Source of the DNA: Flavobacterium stagni
GTDB lineage: Bacteria; Bacteroidota; Bacteroidia; Flavobacteriales; Flavobacteriaceae
NCBI RefSeq assembly: GCF_004122105.1
Contig: NZ_SBKN01000002.1
Span: 124,001-188,000 of the forward strand
Direction: 5' to 3'
DNA: 64,000 bases
The position numbers were made by a program, and so were the translations under genes. The notes beneath the pieces are model-generated. The model did not search any database. It saw nothing but the letters and a program-made list of their open reading frames with translations, and was not told the origin of the DNA. Below, one piece after another: positions 37,429 through 45,709 of this stretch. The first letter of the stretch is position 1. The number at the start of each line of letters is the position of its first letter.

Positions 37429-38178
37429 CTAAATCGCACTCGCAATCGCCACAAAATCGGCCGCCTTTAACGCCGCACCGCCAATCAATCCACCGTCAAC
37501 ATCCGGTTTCGAGAAGATTTCTTTGGCATTTTCGGGTTTTACACTTCCGCCGTATAAAATTGATACATCCTCGGCCACCTTAGGGTAACGGGAACGAATC
37601 GTATTGCGAATAAATTCATGCATTTCTTGGGCTTGCTCCGGACTAGCGGTTTCGCCTGTACCAATCGCCCAAACGGGTTCATAAGCCAACACGATTTGCG
37701 CCCAATCTTTATCTTCGATATGAAACAAACCATCGCGTAATTGGTTTTCTACCACATTGAAATGTTGCCCGTTTTGACGGTCTTTCAATTCTTCACCAAA
37801 ACAGAAAATTACCGTCATGTCGTGTTTTAAAGCCGTGTCCACTTTATTGGCTAATGCTGCATCGGTTTCATTGAAATACGCTCTGCGCTCAGAATGTCCT
37901 AAAATAACCGTCGACACTCCAATGCTTTTCAACATGTCGGCCGAAATTTCACCCGTATAGGCACCACTTTCCGCTTGGTGCATGTTTTGAGCGGCTACCG
38001 TAATCGGTGTAAACTCCACATGATCTGCTGCCGAAGCCAAATTCACAAAGGTAGGCGCCACCACAATTTCAGCCTCCAAATCCTCAGGAAGTTGGGCAAT
38101 CAATTCATTCAATAAGTCTTCCGTTTCTTCGGCATTTTTGTGCATTTTCCAGTTGCCGGCAACAATTTTTCGTCTCAT
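37429..38178 (-). CDS. tpiA: Triosephosphate isomerase
   Basis: A 249-residue glycolytic enzyme converting dihydroxyacetone phosphate and glyceraldehyde 3-phosphate. VAGNWKMHK holds the active-site Asn and Lys, VILGHSERR the catalytic His, and LAYEPVWAIGTG the catalytic Glu. GGSV and GGLIGGAAL form the phosphate-binding loops. Length is normal. Its start overlaps the stop of the TlpA-like gene by one base (TAATG on the minus strand), so translation is coupled. Confidence 0.97.
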   Translation of the reverse strand: MRRKIVAGNWKMHKNAEETEDLLNELIAQLPEDLEAEIVVAPTFVNLASAADHVEFTPITVAAQNMHQAESGAYTGEISADMLKSIGVSTVILGHSERRAYFNETDAALANKVDTALKHDMTVIFCFGEELKDRQNGQHFNVVENQLRDGLFHIEDKDWAQIVLAYEPVWAIGTGETASPEQAQEMHEFIRNTIRSRYPKVAEDVSILYGGSVKPENAKEIFSKPDVDGGLIGGAALKAADFVAIASAI

Positions 38179-38684
38179 TATTCTAAAGATTTTAAAGTAG
38201 CATTCAATTTGTCAAAGTCGGTTTCAATCGCACGATAAATCGTGATTTTACCTTCTTTATCGATTATCATATAACGGGGAATCCAGTCCAAATCAACTGA
38301 TTTTCCAAAACTCCCTTTCATTCCTTTTTCATCATTCACCCAATATTGGTCACCCACTAATTGGTGTTTTTCAATGCCCGCTTTCCATTTGTCAAAAGCT
38401 TTGTCCATGGAAATGAAAACATAATCCACTTTCGGATGCGCGGCTTGCATTTCTTTGACTTTAGGCATGGCTTTCACACAATCACTGCACCATGATGCCC
38501 AAATTTCAATTACTGTCACTTTACCTTCGTGTTTTTTCAAAACGTCAGCAAACTTCAATTCGTTACCGTCAACATCCGTCACTTTTTCTTTCAAACTCGC
38601 TTTAGAAAAGGCGGTTGGAACTTCGGTCTGTGCACACGAAAATAGTGAGAACAGTACCAAGGATAGGGAAACAATCTTTTTCAT
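38178..38684 (-). CDS. TlpA-like thioredoxin-fold lipoprotein
   Basis: A 168-residue protein with a lipoprotein signal (SLFSC-AQ) and a thioredoxin fold. The active site WASWCSDCVKAMP has a CXXC, and WIPRYMIIDKEGKI carries the cis-proline (IPR). It is expected to be a periplasmic thiol-disulfide reductase tethered to a membrane. It sits 4 bp after the BT_3928-like gene, whose product has its own thioredoxin-like domain, so a shared redox pathway is likely. Coupled to tpiA downstream. Confidence 0.88.
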   Translation of the reverse strand: MKKIVSLSLVLFSLFSCAQTEVPTAFSKASLKEKVTDVDGNELKFADVLKKHEGKVTVIEIWASWCSDCVKAMPKVKEMQAAHPKVDYVFISMDKAFDKWKAGIEKHQLVGDQYWVNDEKGMKGSFGKSVDLDWIPRYMIIDKEGKITIYRAIETDFDKLNATLKSLE

Positions 38685-38688
38685 AGCC

Positions 38689-39786
38689 TTATAATTTTGG
38701 ATTTGTTTTTTTTAATTCGTCATAACTCTTTTTCAAAACCGACTTTAATTCGCCCGCATTGAACTTTTCATTGTTGATACCCCACCAGTATTTGATTTCG
38801 TTACCGTTCCAGTAGTATTTTACACCTGGCGTATCTTTGCCTTTACCAATCGTGTTCCAAAAGGGTATAATCTCAATTATCTGATACGGGTAAGTAGCCC
38901 CCGCTTCTTTAAAAAACTCCGGAATCAAGTCGGCTTCCTCATTCATAAAAATAACCGACAACGGTGGCATCGCCGGATTCGCTTTGCGCATTTCGGTCAA
39001 TTCCTTTGCCGCATCCCGACAATGGTCGCAACCCGGAACAAAGTAGCACAGTATTTTTTTACCGTTATCGATGGTTGGGAATAAATTCGCATAACCCGAA
39101 ACGGCTTTTTTGGGTTCTTTGGGTGCTTCAGCAACTTTAGCAGTCGCTACAGTATCCACCTTTGCTTTCGCAACGGGTGCAGCAATAGAATCGGGCGTAT
39201 CGATGGCAACTGAGGTTGTATCTTGCGGTACAATTGTGGGCTGACTCACCGTAAACTGCGCAGCGGGTGGTTGAATGGGTGCCAACATGAAAATGCCCAA
39301 TATGGACGCAAATAAAACGGTCGTGAGTACCCAGAAATTGGGTGCATCCGAACCTTTGGGTAGTAATTTTTGGAGGTAAATTAGGAGTCCAACCGCAATC
39401 ACATTTTTGATAATTGCTTCTACGGGTGTCATCGGTAATAATTCCCCAAAACAACCGCAATTGCCGCTGTTTCCGCTTACAAAGGTTTCATAACTCAAAT
39501 GCCCGATAAATACCACCAAAAGTGCAACCGTGGCCGGAATGATAAAGCGTTTTAACCAATGGTTTTGCAATAACAACAATCCCAACGCCATTTCAATTCC
39601 GATTAACGTTCGAGAGAAGAATACCGCAACATCAGGAGAAAATCCCATCGGGTACAATTGCTTCACTTCAAAAGTCGAAATCGCAAAATAGGGGGAAGGA
39701 TATAATTTGGCTATTGCCGAAATGATAAATAAGAAGGAAACGAGGATACGCAATCCCCAAGCAATGGTCGATTTATTTTTTTCCAT
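38689..39786 (-). CDS. BT_3928-like DoxX/MauE membrane protein fused to a thioredoxin-like domain
   Basis: A 365-residue protein. Residues 1-150 are four transmembrane helices of the DoxX/MauE type with a CGCFGE motif (NSGNCGCFGELLP). A further helix lies at about 155-172, followed by a Pro/Ala/Thr/Val linker. Residues about 230-360 are a thioredoxin-like domain with CYFVPGCDHCRDAA (CDHC). MauE-type proteins pass electrons to periplasmic thiols, so this may be both membrane conduit and thiol carrier in one chain. Adjacent genes are the TlpA-like lipoprotein and tpiA downstream and DUF1599 upstream, an order I recognise from other Bacteroidota. Confidence 0.85.
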   Translation of the reverse strand: MEKNKSTIAWGLRILVSFLFIISAIAKLYPSPYFAISTFEVKQLYPMGFSPDVAVFFSRTLIGIEMALGLLLLQNHWLKRFIIPATVALLVVFIGHLSYETFVSGNSGNCGCFGELLPMTPVEAIIKNVIAVGLLIYLQKLLPKGSDAPNFWVLTTVLFASILGIFMLAPIQPPAAQFTVSQPTIVPQDTTSVAIDTPDSIAAPVAKAKVDTVATAKVAEAPKEPKKAVSGYANLFPTIDNGKKILCYFVPGCDHCRDAAKELTEMRKANPAMPPLSVIFMNEEADLIPEFFKEAGATYPYQIIEIIPFWNTIGKGKDTPGVKYYWNGNEIKYWWGINNEKFNAGELKSVLKKSYDELKKTNPKL

Positions 39787-39844
39787 GCATCATTGTTTTT
39801 GACAAAGATAACCACCCCAAACATGAGCTGGTGTTAACGATTTG

Positions 39845-40387
39845 TTATTGCCCGAATTCCATTAAAATTAAAGCAAATACCGAGTAATTGATCATGTCTT
39901 GGTAGTTGGCGTCAATACCTTCTGAAACTAAGGTTTTGCCTTTGTTGTCTTCAATTTGTTTCACGCGCAAAAGTTTTTGTAAAATCAAATCGGTCAAACT
40001 ACTCACCCGCATTTCGCGCCAAGCTTCACCATAATCGTGGTTTTTGGCTTCCATCAAGGCTTTGGTAAGGGCTACTTTTTCGTCATACAATTTCGAAGCG
40101 GCTGCCGTGTCCAAGTCGGGTTGATCCACTACGCCGAGTTCCAACTGAATCAAAGCCATAATGCAATAATTGATGATGCCAATGAATTCACCCGTTTCGT
40201 CTTCGTCTACTTTTCGCACCTCATTTTCTTGCAAACTGCGAATGCGTTGCGCTTTGATAAAGATTTGATCAGTGAGGGAAGGTAATCGTAAAATGCGCCA
40301 AGCGCTACCGTAATCGGTCATTTTTTTAACAAATAAATCACGGCAAATTCCGATGACCTTGTCGTATTCTTGAGCAGTATTTCGCAT
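39845..40387 (-). CDS. DUF1599 domain protein with internal duplication
   Basis: A 180-residue cytosolic protein. It contains two similar halves: KMTDYGSAWRILRLPSLTDQ followed by IKAQRIRSLQE, and AKNHDYGEAWREMRVSSLTD followed by LQKLLRVKQIED. Each half also has an IINYCIMALIQLELG-like segment. This is the DUF1599 (nucleotide-modification-associated) family; the biochemical role is unknown to me. It is divergent from folP with a shared promoter region and heads the run leading to tpiA. Confidence 0.85.
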   Translation of the reverse strand: MRNTAQEYDKVIGICRDLFVKKMTDYGSAWRILRLPSLTDQIFIKAQRIRSLQENEVRKVDEDETGEFIGIINYCIMALIQLELGVVDQPDLDTAAASKLYDEKVALTKALMEAKNHDYGEAWREMRVSSLTDLILQKLLRVKQIEDNKGKTLVSEGIDANYQDMINYSVFALILMEFGQ

Positions 40388-40394
40388 TAACTCG

Positions 40395-40402
40395 TATCTT
40401 TG
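40395..40402 (+). promoter_or_regulatory. Predicted -7 promoter box of folP
   Basis: TATCTTTG, 92 bp before the folP ATG, giving a leader of about 85 nt. A minus-strand box (TACATTTG, 40416-40423) for the divergent DUF1599 gene lies beside it. Confidence 0.55.
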
Positions 40403-40415
40403 TTTGAAATTTTTT

Positions 40416-40423
40416 CAAATGTA
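40416..40423 (-). promoter_or_regulatory. Predicted -7 promoter box of the DUF1599 gene
   Basis: The minus strand reads TACATTTG, 29 bp before the DUF1599 ATG at 40387. Confidence 0.5.
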
Positions 40424-40493
40424 ACGAATTCGGCTAAAACAACCCAAGTGAAAAGTGGTTTTTCACCGAAAACGTTTTCCTATTTTTTGACAT

Positions 40494-41321
40494 ATGACCC
40501 TCAACTGCCGCGGTACTTTAATCGACTTAACTATCCCAAAAATCATGGGGATTGTCAACCTCACACCCGACTCGTTCTACGACGGCGGAAAGTTGCAAGA
40601 TCCAACACAAGTCATTGCTCAAGTCCAACAAATGTTGAACGAAGGCGCCGCTTTTATTGATGTAGGCGGGTATTCGAGTCGGCCCAACGCAGCCCCGGTT
40701 TCTGAGGAAGAAGAACGCCAACGGGTCGTGCCCATTATCGAATTATTGGTCAATCATTTTCCCGAAATATTGATTTCTATCGATACCTTCCGCAGCAGTG
40801 TGGCTGAAGCCGCTGTTCAAGCGGGAGCCTGTTTGATCAACGATATTTCAGCAGGATTATTAGATAAAGAAATGCTACCCACCGTGGCCCGTTTGCAAGT
40901 GCCTTACATCATGATGCACTTGCGCGGAACGCCGCAAACCATGACTACTTTGACCAACTATGAAGATATTGTCAAGGAGATGCAATATTATTTTTCCGAA
41001 CGCATTGCGGCAGCGCACACCTTGGGTATCAATGATGTGATTATCGATCCCGGTTTCGGATTTGCTAAAACCCTCGAACAAAATTATGAAGTGTTGCAAA
41101 AAATGGAATTATTTGCGTTTCAAAAAGTGCCTGTTTTGGTTGGTGTGTCGAGAAAATCAATGATTTATAAAGTGTTAGAAACGACTCCGCAAGAAGCACT
41201 CAACGGGACAACAGTACTCCATACGTTAGCCTTGCAAAAAGGCGCTTCGATTCTTCGGGTACACGATGTAAAAGCCGCTCACGAATGTGTTCAAATCCTT
41301 CAACAAGTATCCCATGCGTAA
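40494..41321 (+). CDS. folP: Dihydropteroate synthase
   Basis: A 275-residue TIM-barrel enzyme of folate synthesis that joins p-aminobenzoate to dihydropterin pyrophosphate. Motifs: IMGIVNLTPDSFYDGG, IDVGGYSSRPNA, ISIDTFRSSVA, LINDISAG, IIDPGFGFAKT and LVGVSRKSMI, all in the usual order. GGYSSRP is where many bacteria have GGESTRP. Its end overlaps the start of the lipoprotein gene at 41314 by 8 bp, so the two are co-transcribed. Target of sulfonamides. Confidence 0.96.
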   Translation: MTLNCRGTLIDLTIPKIMGIVNLTPDSFYDGGKLQDPTQVIAQVQQMLNEGAAFIDVGGYSSRPNAAPVSEEEERQRVVPIIELLVNHFPEILISIDTFRSSVAEAAVQAGACLINDISAGLLDKEMLPTVARLQVPYIMMHLRGTPQTMTTLTNYEDIVKEMQYYFSERIAAAHTLGINDVIIDPGFGFAKTLEQNYEVLQKMELFAFQKVPVLVGVSRKSMIYKVLETTPQEALNGTTVLHTLALQKGASILRVHDVKAAHECVQILQQVSHA

Positions 41322-41943
41322 AATTATTTTCCTAAGTCTATTCGCTGTTTTTACGGCGTGTTCCAACAAAGAAGTATTGCTACCTGAAGCCGAAATTACG
41401 GTGGTAAAAAACGTAGATAACCTTTCTCCAGTTTATATTTTTTTCGAGAAAAACGGAAACGATACACTGGCCGATTTGAATCGGAAGAATACCATTACTT
41501 CGACCAATTACATTTTTAATATTGACAAACGGTTACCGATGCGTTTGGTGGTACCCGAAGTGAATTTCGTACTGAAAAAGAAAGAAGCGAGTCCGCACAA
41601 AAGCGAAACTGCCCAGAATTATTTTTCCTATTCCGATACCAAAACGCGCAACTTGGCTTTTCTCAATATGCAGCTTGTGCACCTCAAACAAGGGAAATAT
41701 GAAGAGAACTTCCCGGTACAAGTTTCAAAAACAGGAGCAATTCAAATCCAAGGTAAGCCGATCACCATGGATAAAGTCATGGCTTATTTGGCGCAACTGC
41801 CCTCGGATAAGCCGATTAAACCCCAATTTCAATTTGATCACAATATAACTTATGGTGATTACCTCAGGTTTCGTATTGCCGTTAGTCAATGGAAATTTCC
41901 TGCTTTAGGAGCAACCTGGTTTACGGAAGATTGGTTTTTGTAG
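41314..41943 (+). CDS. Lipoprotein with ExbD-like C-terminal pattern
   Basis: A 209-residue protein from the ATG at 41314, overlapping folP. Signal MRKIIFLSLFAVFTAC gives a lipobox at TAC-SN. The C-terminal half (VQVSKTGAIQIQGKPITMDKV, then QFDHNITYGDYLRFRIAVSQW) follows the order of the periplasmic domain of ExbD/TolR, but without the membrane helix. That link is by eye only. The last 56 codons are duplicated almost exactly at 44900-45067, where the stop is reached through a different tail (ANN instead of L). The present C-terminus WFL probably arose when the helicase module joined. Function unknown. Confidence 0.8.
   Translation: MRKIIFLSLFAVFTACSNKEVLLPEAEITVVKNVDNLSPVYIFFEKNGNDTLADLNRKNTITSTNYIFNIDKRLPMRLVVPEVNFVLKKKEASPHKSETAQNYFSYSDTKTRNLAFLNMQLVHLKQGKYEENFPVQVSKTGAIQIQGKPITMDKVMAYLAQLPSDKPIKPQFQFDHNITYGDYLRFRIAVSQWKFPALGATWFTEDWFL
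41770..41937 (+). repeat. 168-bp direct repeat, left copy
   Basis: The 3' part of the lipoprotein gene, repeated at 44900-45067 in the same orientation. Same length, no gaps and 5 substitutions by eye (four silent, one Ala to Thr). The copies lie 3130 bp apart and flank the helicase gene and the rlmH remnant. Confidence 0.92.
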
Positions 41944-41983
41944 TTTATTTGTGTTGTATTAAAAATAATAAATCTACACCACG

Positions 41984-44710
41984 TTGACAGAGTTTCCAAA
42001 AGATATAAAATTTAAATACGCTTGGCGAAAGTACCAACAGCGGGTACTTGATGATCTTCAATATCATATTAATGATCAACATTTGCATGTCATTGCTCCA
42101 CCTGGTTCGGGTAAGACCGTACTTGGATTAGAAGTCGCTCTTCGCTTAAATAATCCAACATTAATATTAGCGCCGACGATTGCAATTCGAAATCAATGGA
42201 TTCAACGGTTTAAAGAGCTTTTTCTTCAAACGCATTTCATGCCCGATTGGATTTCAAAAGATGTACGTAATCCAAAATTCTTAACAGTAGTCACCTATCA
42301 AGGTCTTCATGCCGCTTGTAATAATTGGAATATAGAAGAAGAGTCAATTGAATCTGAAGAAGAAAACGATGATTTAAATGGTAATGAGAAATCCGAGAAT
42401 TCCAATCTCGAAGCTATTGTGAAAGGTCTATTAGCCCAAAATATCAAAACGATTGTTGTGGATGAGGCACACCATCTAAAAAATAGTTGGTGGCAAACTT
42501 TAATTCAGATAAAAGATAAATTAAAACCTGTTGTTGTTGGTTTAACCGCAACACCCCCCTATGATGGTTCTTTCACGGAATGGCAACGATATATTGAATT
42601 AAACGGACCCGTTGATACTGAAATTACTGTTCCAGAATTAGTGATAGAAGGCGACTTATGTCCGCATCAGGATTATGTTTTTTTTACTCAACCAACGGAT
42701 ACAGAGAATCTAAAGATAGTTGAATTTAGAGAGCAGATTCAACAAATTTATCAAGAAATAAAAAGCGATATTACCCTTATTCAGGCGATTGAACAGCATC
42801 CTATTTGGCAAAATCCATTAAATCAATTAGATTGGATTTATTCGAATCTTCCCTATTATTCGGCTTGTATTATTTTTTTAAAGGCGAATAATAAAGAAAT
42901 ACCAGAAGTACATCTCGAAGTAATCGGGGATAAAAAATTTGAAATCCCTCATCTTAATTACGAGTGGATTGAAACAATTTTAGATTTTTATCTCTACAAT
43001 GAAAAAGAACATTTCAAAGCTTTTGAAACCCATCAAAAAACATTAGAAAATAAGTTGAAAAGATGCGGAGTGATAGAGAGACGTCAAATTAATTTATCTC
43101 AAAATAAGCGTATTACTAGTTTTTTAACATCAAGTTTGAGTAAATTAAATGGGATCAAAGAAATCGTCGATTTTGAATACAAGAATTTAGGCTCCCAATT
43201 GCGATTGGTTATTCTCTCTGATTTTATTAGAAAAGAATTTTTTGTAAATGAAACAACCAATAACCTTGAATTGAATAAAATTGGGGTTATTCCTATTTTT
43301 GAGCGCTTACGACGTGAGAATTCTGAGAATTTGAAAATAGGAGTATTAACGGGCTCTTTGATAATTATTCCTGTTAGTGCTTATTCGAGTTTTAAGAATC
43401 AAGCTACTCATAATGGAATTACAGAATTCAAATCAACTCCAGTTTCTTATGATGCAAATTATATCATCATTAATCTTTCAGAACAAATAAAGCACGAATT
43501 AGTTCATATTGTAACTCAAATCTTCCAACAGGGAGAAATTGAGGTTTTGATTGGAACAAAATCGTTACTCGGTGAAGGTTGGGATGCTCCAGCAATCAAC
43601 GCACTTATCCTAGCTAGTTTTGTTGGTTCTTTTGTATTATCCAATCAAATGCGGGGAAGAGCGATACGAACACAAAAAGGGAATGAAAGTAAGACCGGAA
43701 ATATTTGGCATTTAGTCTGTGTAGATCCAACTTCAGATGCTGGAGGTGATGATTTGGAGTTATTGAAAAGACGTTTTAAAAGTTTTGTAGGAGTATCTTT
43801 TGGTCATAATGCGACTATTGAAAATGGGATTGATCGTTTGCATCTTATGGATCGTTTTTATGATTCGGCACACATAAAACAGAAAAATTCCGAAATGTTT
43901 ATCCAAGCAAGTGAACGAGAAAAATTGCGACAAAAATGGGAACAAGCTCTTCAAGATGGAAATTCGCTTATTGAAGAAATAAAAATACCCTTTGCAGAAG
44001 AAATGGAATTCCATGAAGTAAAATCATTGTATTTAAATAAAACAATTCGCAATCTACTAGCTACATTAAGTTCGGGGTTGATAGCCTTCGGATTGGAAAG
44101 TGTTCAAGCGTTGGGTAAAGCATTGAAAAATATTAAATCCGTTCACGATTTATTTGTATTTATTGGGATAATCGGTTTGTTAGGAATCGCATTTTTCGGG
44201 AGATTAACTTTAAAATCATTAAAATTATATTTTAGTTATAAGGATATTACAAAAGATATACAGCATATCGGTAATGCACTTTTGAATACTTTAGTAGAAA
44301 TGGGATGTATACACACGGATATTTCAAATTTGAAGGTAAAATCATCCGTTGATGCGGAAGGCTGTATTTATTGTCATTTGGAAGGAGGATCAACTTATGA
44401 GAAGTCAACTTTTATTAACGCATTAATTGAAATTATTTCTCCTGTTACAAATCCTCGATACATTATAATCCGAAAAAATAAATTTATGCTTTTTGTTAAA
44501 CAGCAAGATTTCCATGCAGTTCCAGAGATATTAGGAAAAAATAAAGAGGGAGCTGCGTATTTTCAACAGCAATGGAAAAGTTGGGTTGGGTCATGTGAAT
44601 TAATTTTTACTAGAACATTAGAAGGGCGAAAATTACTTTTGAAAGCAAGGATGAAATCGTTAGCGGCACAGTTTGATGATAGAGTAGGTCAGGTTAATAA
44701 ATGGCGATGA
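41984..44710 (+). CDS. Uncharacterised SF2 helicase-like ATPase with C-terminal membrane segments
   Basis: A 908-residue protein starting at a TTG (no in-frame ATG nearby). RecA1 has VIAPPGSGKTVLG (Walker A, 38-45), LILAPTIAIRNQW, VVDEAHHLKN (DEAH, 160-163) and VGLTATPP (188-190). About 290 residues then separate it from RecA2, which has IGTKSLLGEGWDAPAINALI and QMRGRAIRTQKG (motif VI, 555-562). Residues about 690-711 and 722-745 are hydrophobic and probably membrane-spanning, and a 160-residue C-terminal domain without a recognised fold follows. The core is like the ResIII/COG1061 group used in restriction and phage-defence systems. No nuclease, methyltransferase or partner gene is adjacent. 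It sits between duplicated gene tails and is visibly more AT-rich than folP or pyrD, pointing to transfer. A defence role is inference. Confidence 0.75.
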   Translation: MTEFPKDIKFKYAWRKYQQRVLDDLQYHINDQHLHVIAPPGSGKTVLGLEVALRLNNPTLILAPTIAIRNQWIQRFKELFLQTHFMPDWISKDVRNPKFLTVVTYQGLHAACNNWNIEEESIESEEENDDLNGNEKSENSNLEAIVKGLLAQNIKTIVVDEAHHLKNSWWQTLIQIKDKLKPVVVGLTATPPYDGSFTEWQRYIELNGPVDTEITVPELVIEGDLCPHQDYVFFTQPTDTENLKIVEFREQIQQIYQEIKSDITLIQAIEQHPIWQNPLNQLDWIYSNLPYYSACIIFLKANNKEIPEVHLEVIGDKKFEIPHLNYEWIETILDFYLYNEKEHFKAFETHQKTLENKLKRCGVIERRQINLSQNKRITSFLTSSLSKLNGIKEIVDFEYKNLGSQLRLVILSDFIRKEFFVNETTNNLELNKIGVIPIFERLRRENSENLKIGVLTGSLIIIPVSAYSSFKNQATHNGITEFKSTPVSYDANYIIINLSEQIKHELVHIVTQIFQQGEIEVLIGTKSLLGEGWDAPAINALILASFVGSFVLSNQMRGRAIRTQKGNESKTGNIWHLVCVDPTSDAGGDDLELLKRRFKSFVGVSFGHNATIENGIDRLHLMDRFYDSAHIKQKNSEMFIQASEREKLRQKWEQALQDGNSLIEEIKIPFAEEMEFHEVKSLYLNKTIRNLLATLSSGLIAFGLESVQALGKALKNIKSVHDLFVFIGIIGLLGIAFFGRLTLKSLKLYFSYKDITKDIQHIGNALLNTLVEMGCIHTDISNLKVKSSVDAEGCIYCHLEGGSTYEKSTFINALIEIISPVTNPRYIIIRKNKFMLFVKQQDFHAVPEILGKNKEGAAYFQQQWKSWVGSCELIFTRTLEGRKLLLKARMKSLAAQFDDRVGQVNKWR

Positions 44711-44774
44711 TGATGTTCTGATTTTTAGATTTTATTCATCTGTTTGATGTTTCTTGAAATAAAAAAAAGAATCA

Positions 44775-44898
44775 TTACTGATGATTATTCGGCTCAACTC
44801 TTAAAATCGTAAAGTCGCAGTTGAATTGTTCAATAAAGAAAACGAACTATTTGATGGGAGAACATCAATGCGGATAAAAAAACTTTACCCGATTGCTT
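44775..44898 (-). pseudogene. Decayed 3' fragment of rlmH
   Basis: On the minus strand this encodes, after a one-base frameshift, SHQIVRF then IEQFNCDFTILRVEPNNHQ and a TAA at 44775-44777. This matches the C-terminus of the intact RlmH (SHQMVRLFFIEQLYRGF then TILRGEPYHHQ). By eye about four-fifths of the bases agree with 45711-45840. The match stops abruptly at the lipoprotein-gene tail starting at 44900. Confidence 0.82.
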
Positions 44899-44899
44899 A

Positions 44900-45079
44900 G
44901 ATAAAGTCATGGCTTATTTGACGCAACTGCCCTCGGATAAGCCGATTAAACCCCAATTTCAATTCGATCACAATATAACTTATGGTGATTACCTCAGGTT
45001 TCGCATTGCCGTTAGTCAATGGAAATTTCCTGCTCTAGGAGCAACCTGGTTTACTGAAGATTGGTTTGCTAATAACTAA
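44900..45079 (+). pseudogene. 3' fragment of the lipoprotein gene (right copy of the direct repeat)
   Basis: Encodes DKVMAYLTQLPSDKPIKPQF through TEDWFANN, then TAA. Bases 44900-45067 match 41770-41937 except for 5 substitutions, four of them silent. There is no start codon or signal peptide, so it is a remnant. The rest of 44711-45175 holds only the rlmH fragment and short AT-rich spacers with no other recognisable feature. Confidence 0.9.
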
Positions 45080-45175
45080 ATGTTATGGAAACAATACCGA
45101 GGGAGTGACAAAAATGGAGGTGGAGTTTGATCGACAATAAATTGATAATTTAGGAGTTACATTAAAAAAAAAGTG

Positions 45176-45706
45176 ATGACTCGAATTTTATTTTTCTTTC
45201 TAATAGCTACAATAGGGTTGACGGCCCAGAAGAAAGTTGTTCCATTGGAAGAAAAAGTAAATTACACATTAAATAACCCTGATTTTGAAGATACCCTTTT
45301 TTTGGATGTCAATCAGCGGCTCACTCCATTTCTAGGGAAATGGAAGTCTAGTCAAGAAGGATATGAGGTGGAATTTATTATTACCCAATATTTTGATACG
45401 AATAATCATCAAGATGGGTTATTTGGTGGCATTAAAGTAGTAAAAGAAGGGATTGTAATTTTGGATACAACAAAGTATACTGGACCTAATTACATTACTG
45501 GAGGTATTTTTTCAAATCCTAAAGATACCCAAACCGTCCTATTGTTTTTTTCAGAAATCTCCGAAAAATGGGTTTGTGGACATGTGTCAGAAATCACACT
45601 GACACTTGCCCATACAGGCACATTGAAATGGAATCTAGATGAAAAATATAATTTGAGTACCATTCAGTTACCAAAGAATCTCGAATTTAAAAAGGAAATA
45701 GAGTAG
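45176..45706 (+). CDS. DUF6705-like secreted protein
   Basis: A 176-residue protein from the ATG at 45176 (a GTG at 45173 is also possible). Signal peptide ends GLTAQ. The body has KVVPLEEKV, a small beta-barrel-like pattern with LTPFLGKWKSSQEGYEVEFIIT and DGLFGGIKVVKEG, and a late LAHTGTLKWNLDE. The pattern matches what I recall of the DUF6705 family, variable secreted proteins of Flavobacteriaceae. Its stop lies 3 bp from the convergent rlmH stop, with no terminator between. It is the cargo of the second, right-hand pocket between a lipoprotein-gene tail and rlmH. Confidence 0.7.
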   Translation: MTRILFFFLIATIGLTAQKKVVPLEEKVNYTLNNPDFEDTLFLDVNQRLTPFLGKWKSSQEGYEVEFIITQYFDTNNHQDGLFGGIKVVKEGIVILDTTKYTGPNYITGGIFSNPKDTQTVLLFFSEISEKWVCGHVSEITLTLAHTGTLKWNLDEKYNLSTIQLPKNLEFKKEIE

Positions 45707-45709
45707 TGT

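Larger units (their letters stand above)
41938..45079. other. Putative inserted gene module between lipoprotein and rlmH genes
   Basis: This segment holds the AT-rich helicase-like gene, a decayed tail of rlmH and a second tail of the lipoprotein gene. No integrase, transposase or terminal inverted repeat is visible. The structure is best explained by homologous recombination between alleles of one variable intergenic pocket. The exact edges are inferred from the two gene-tail copies. Confidence 0.5.

Noticed and set aside
37182..37583. A 133-codon plus-strand frame running through the GC-rich element into tpiA
   Set aside because: Its composition is that of the structured repeat and it then runs antisense to tpiA. 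It has no signal, motif or promoter.
41984..44710. Assignment of the helicase to a named defence system (DISARM, Zorya, BREX, Hachiman) or to a type I/III restriction enzyme
   Set aside because: No methyltransferase, nuclease, specificity or partner subunit is adjacent, and the C-terminal membrane segments do not match these.
41938..45079. A classical integrative element or insertion sequence
   Set aside because: No integrase, transposase, terminal inverted repeats or short target duplication were seen; the 168-bp repeat is a core-gene tail.
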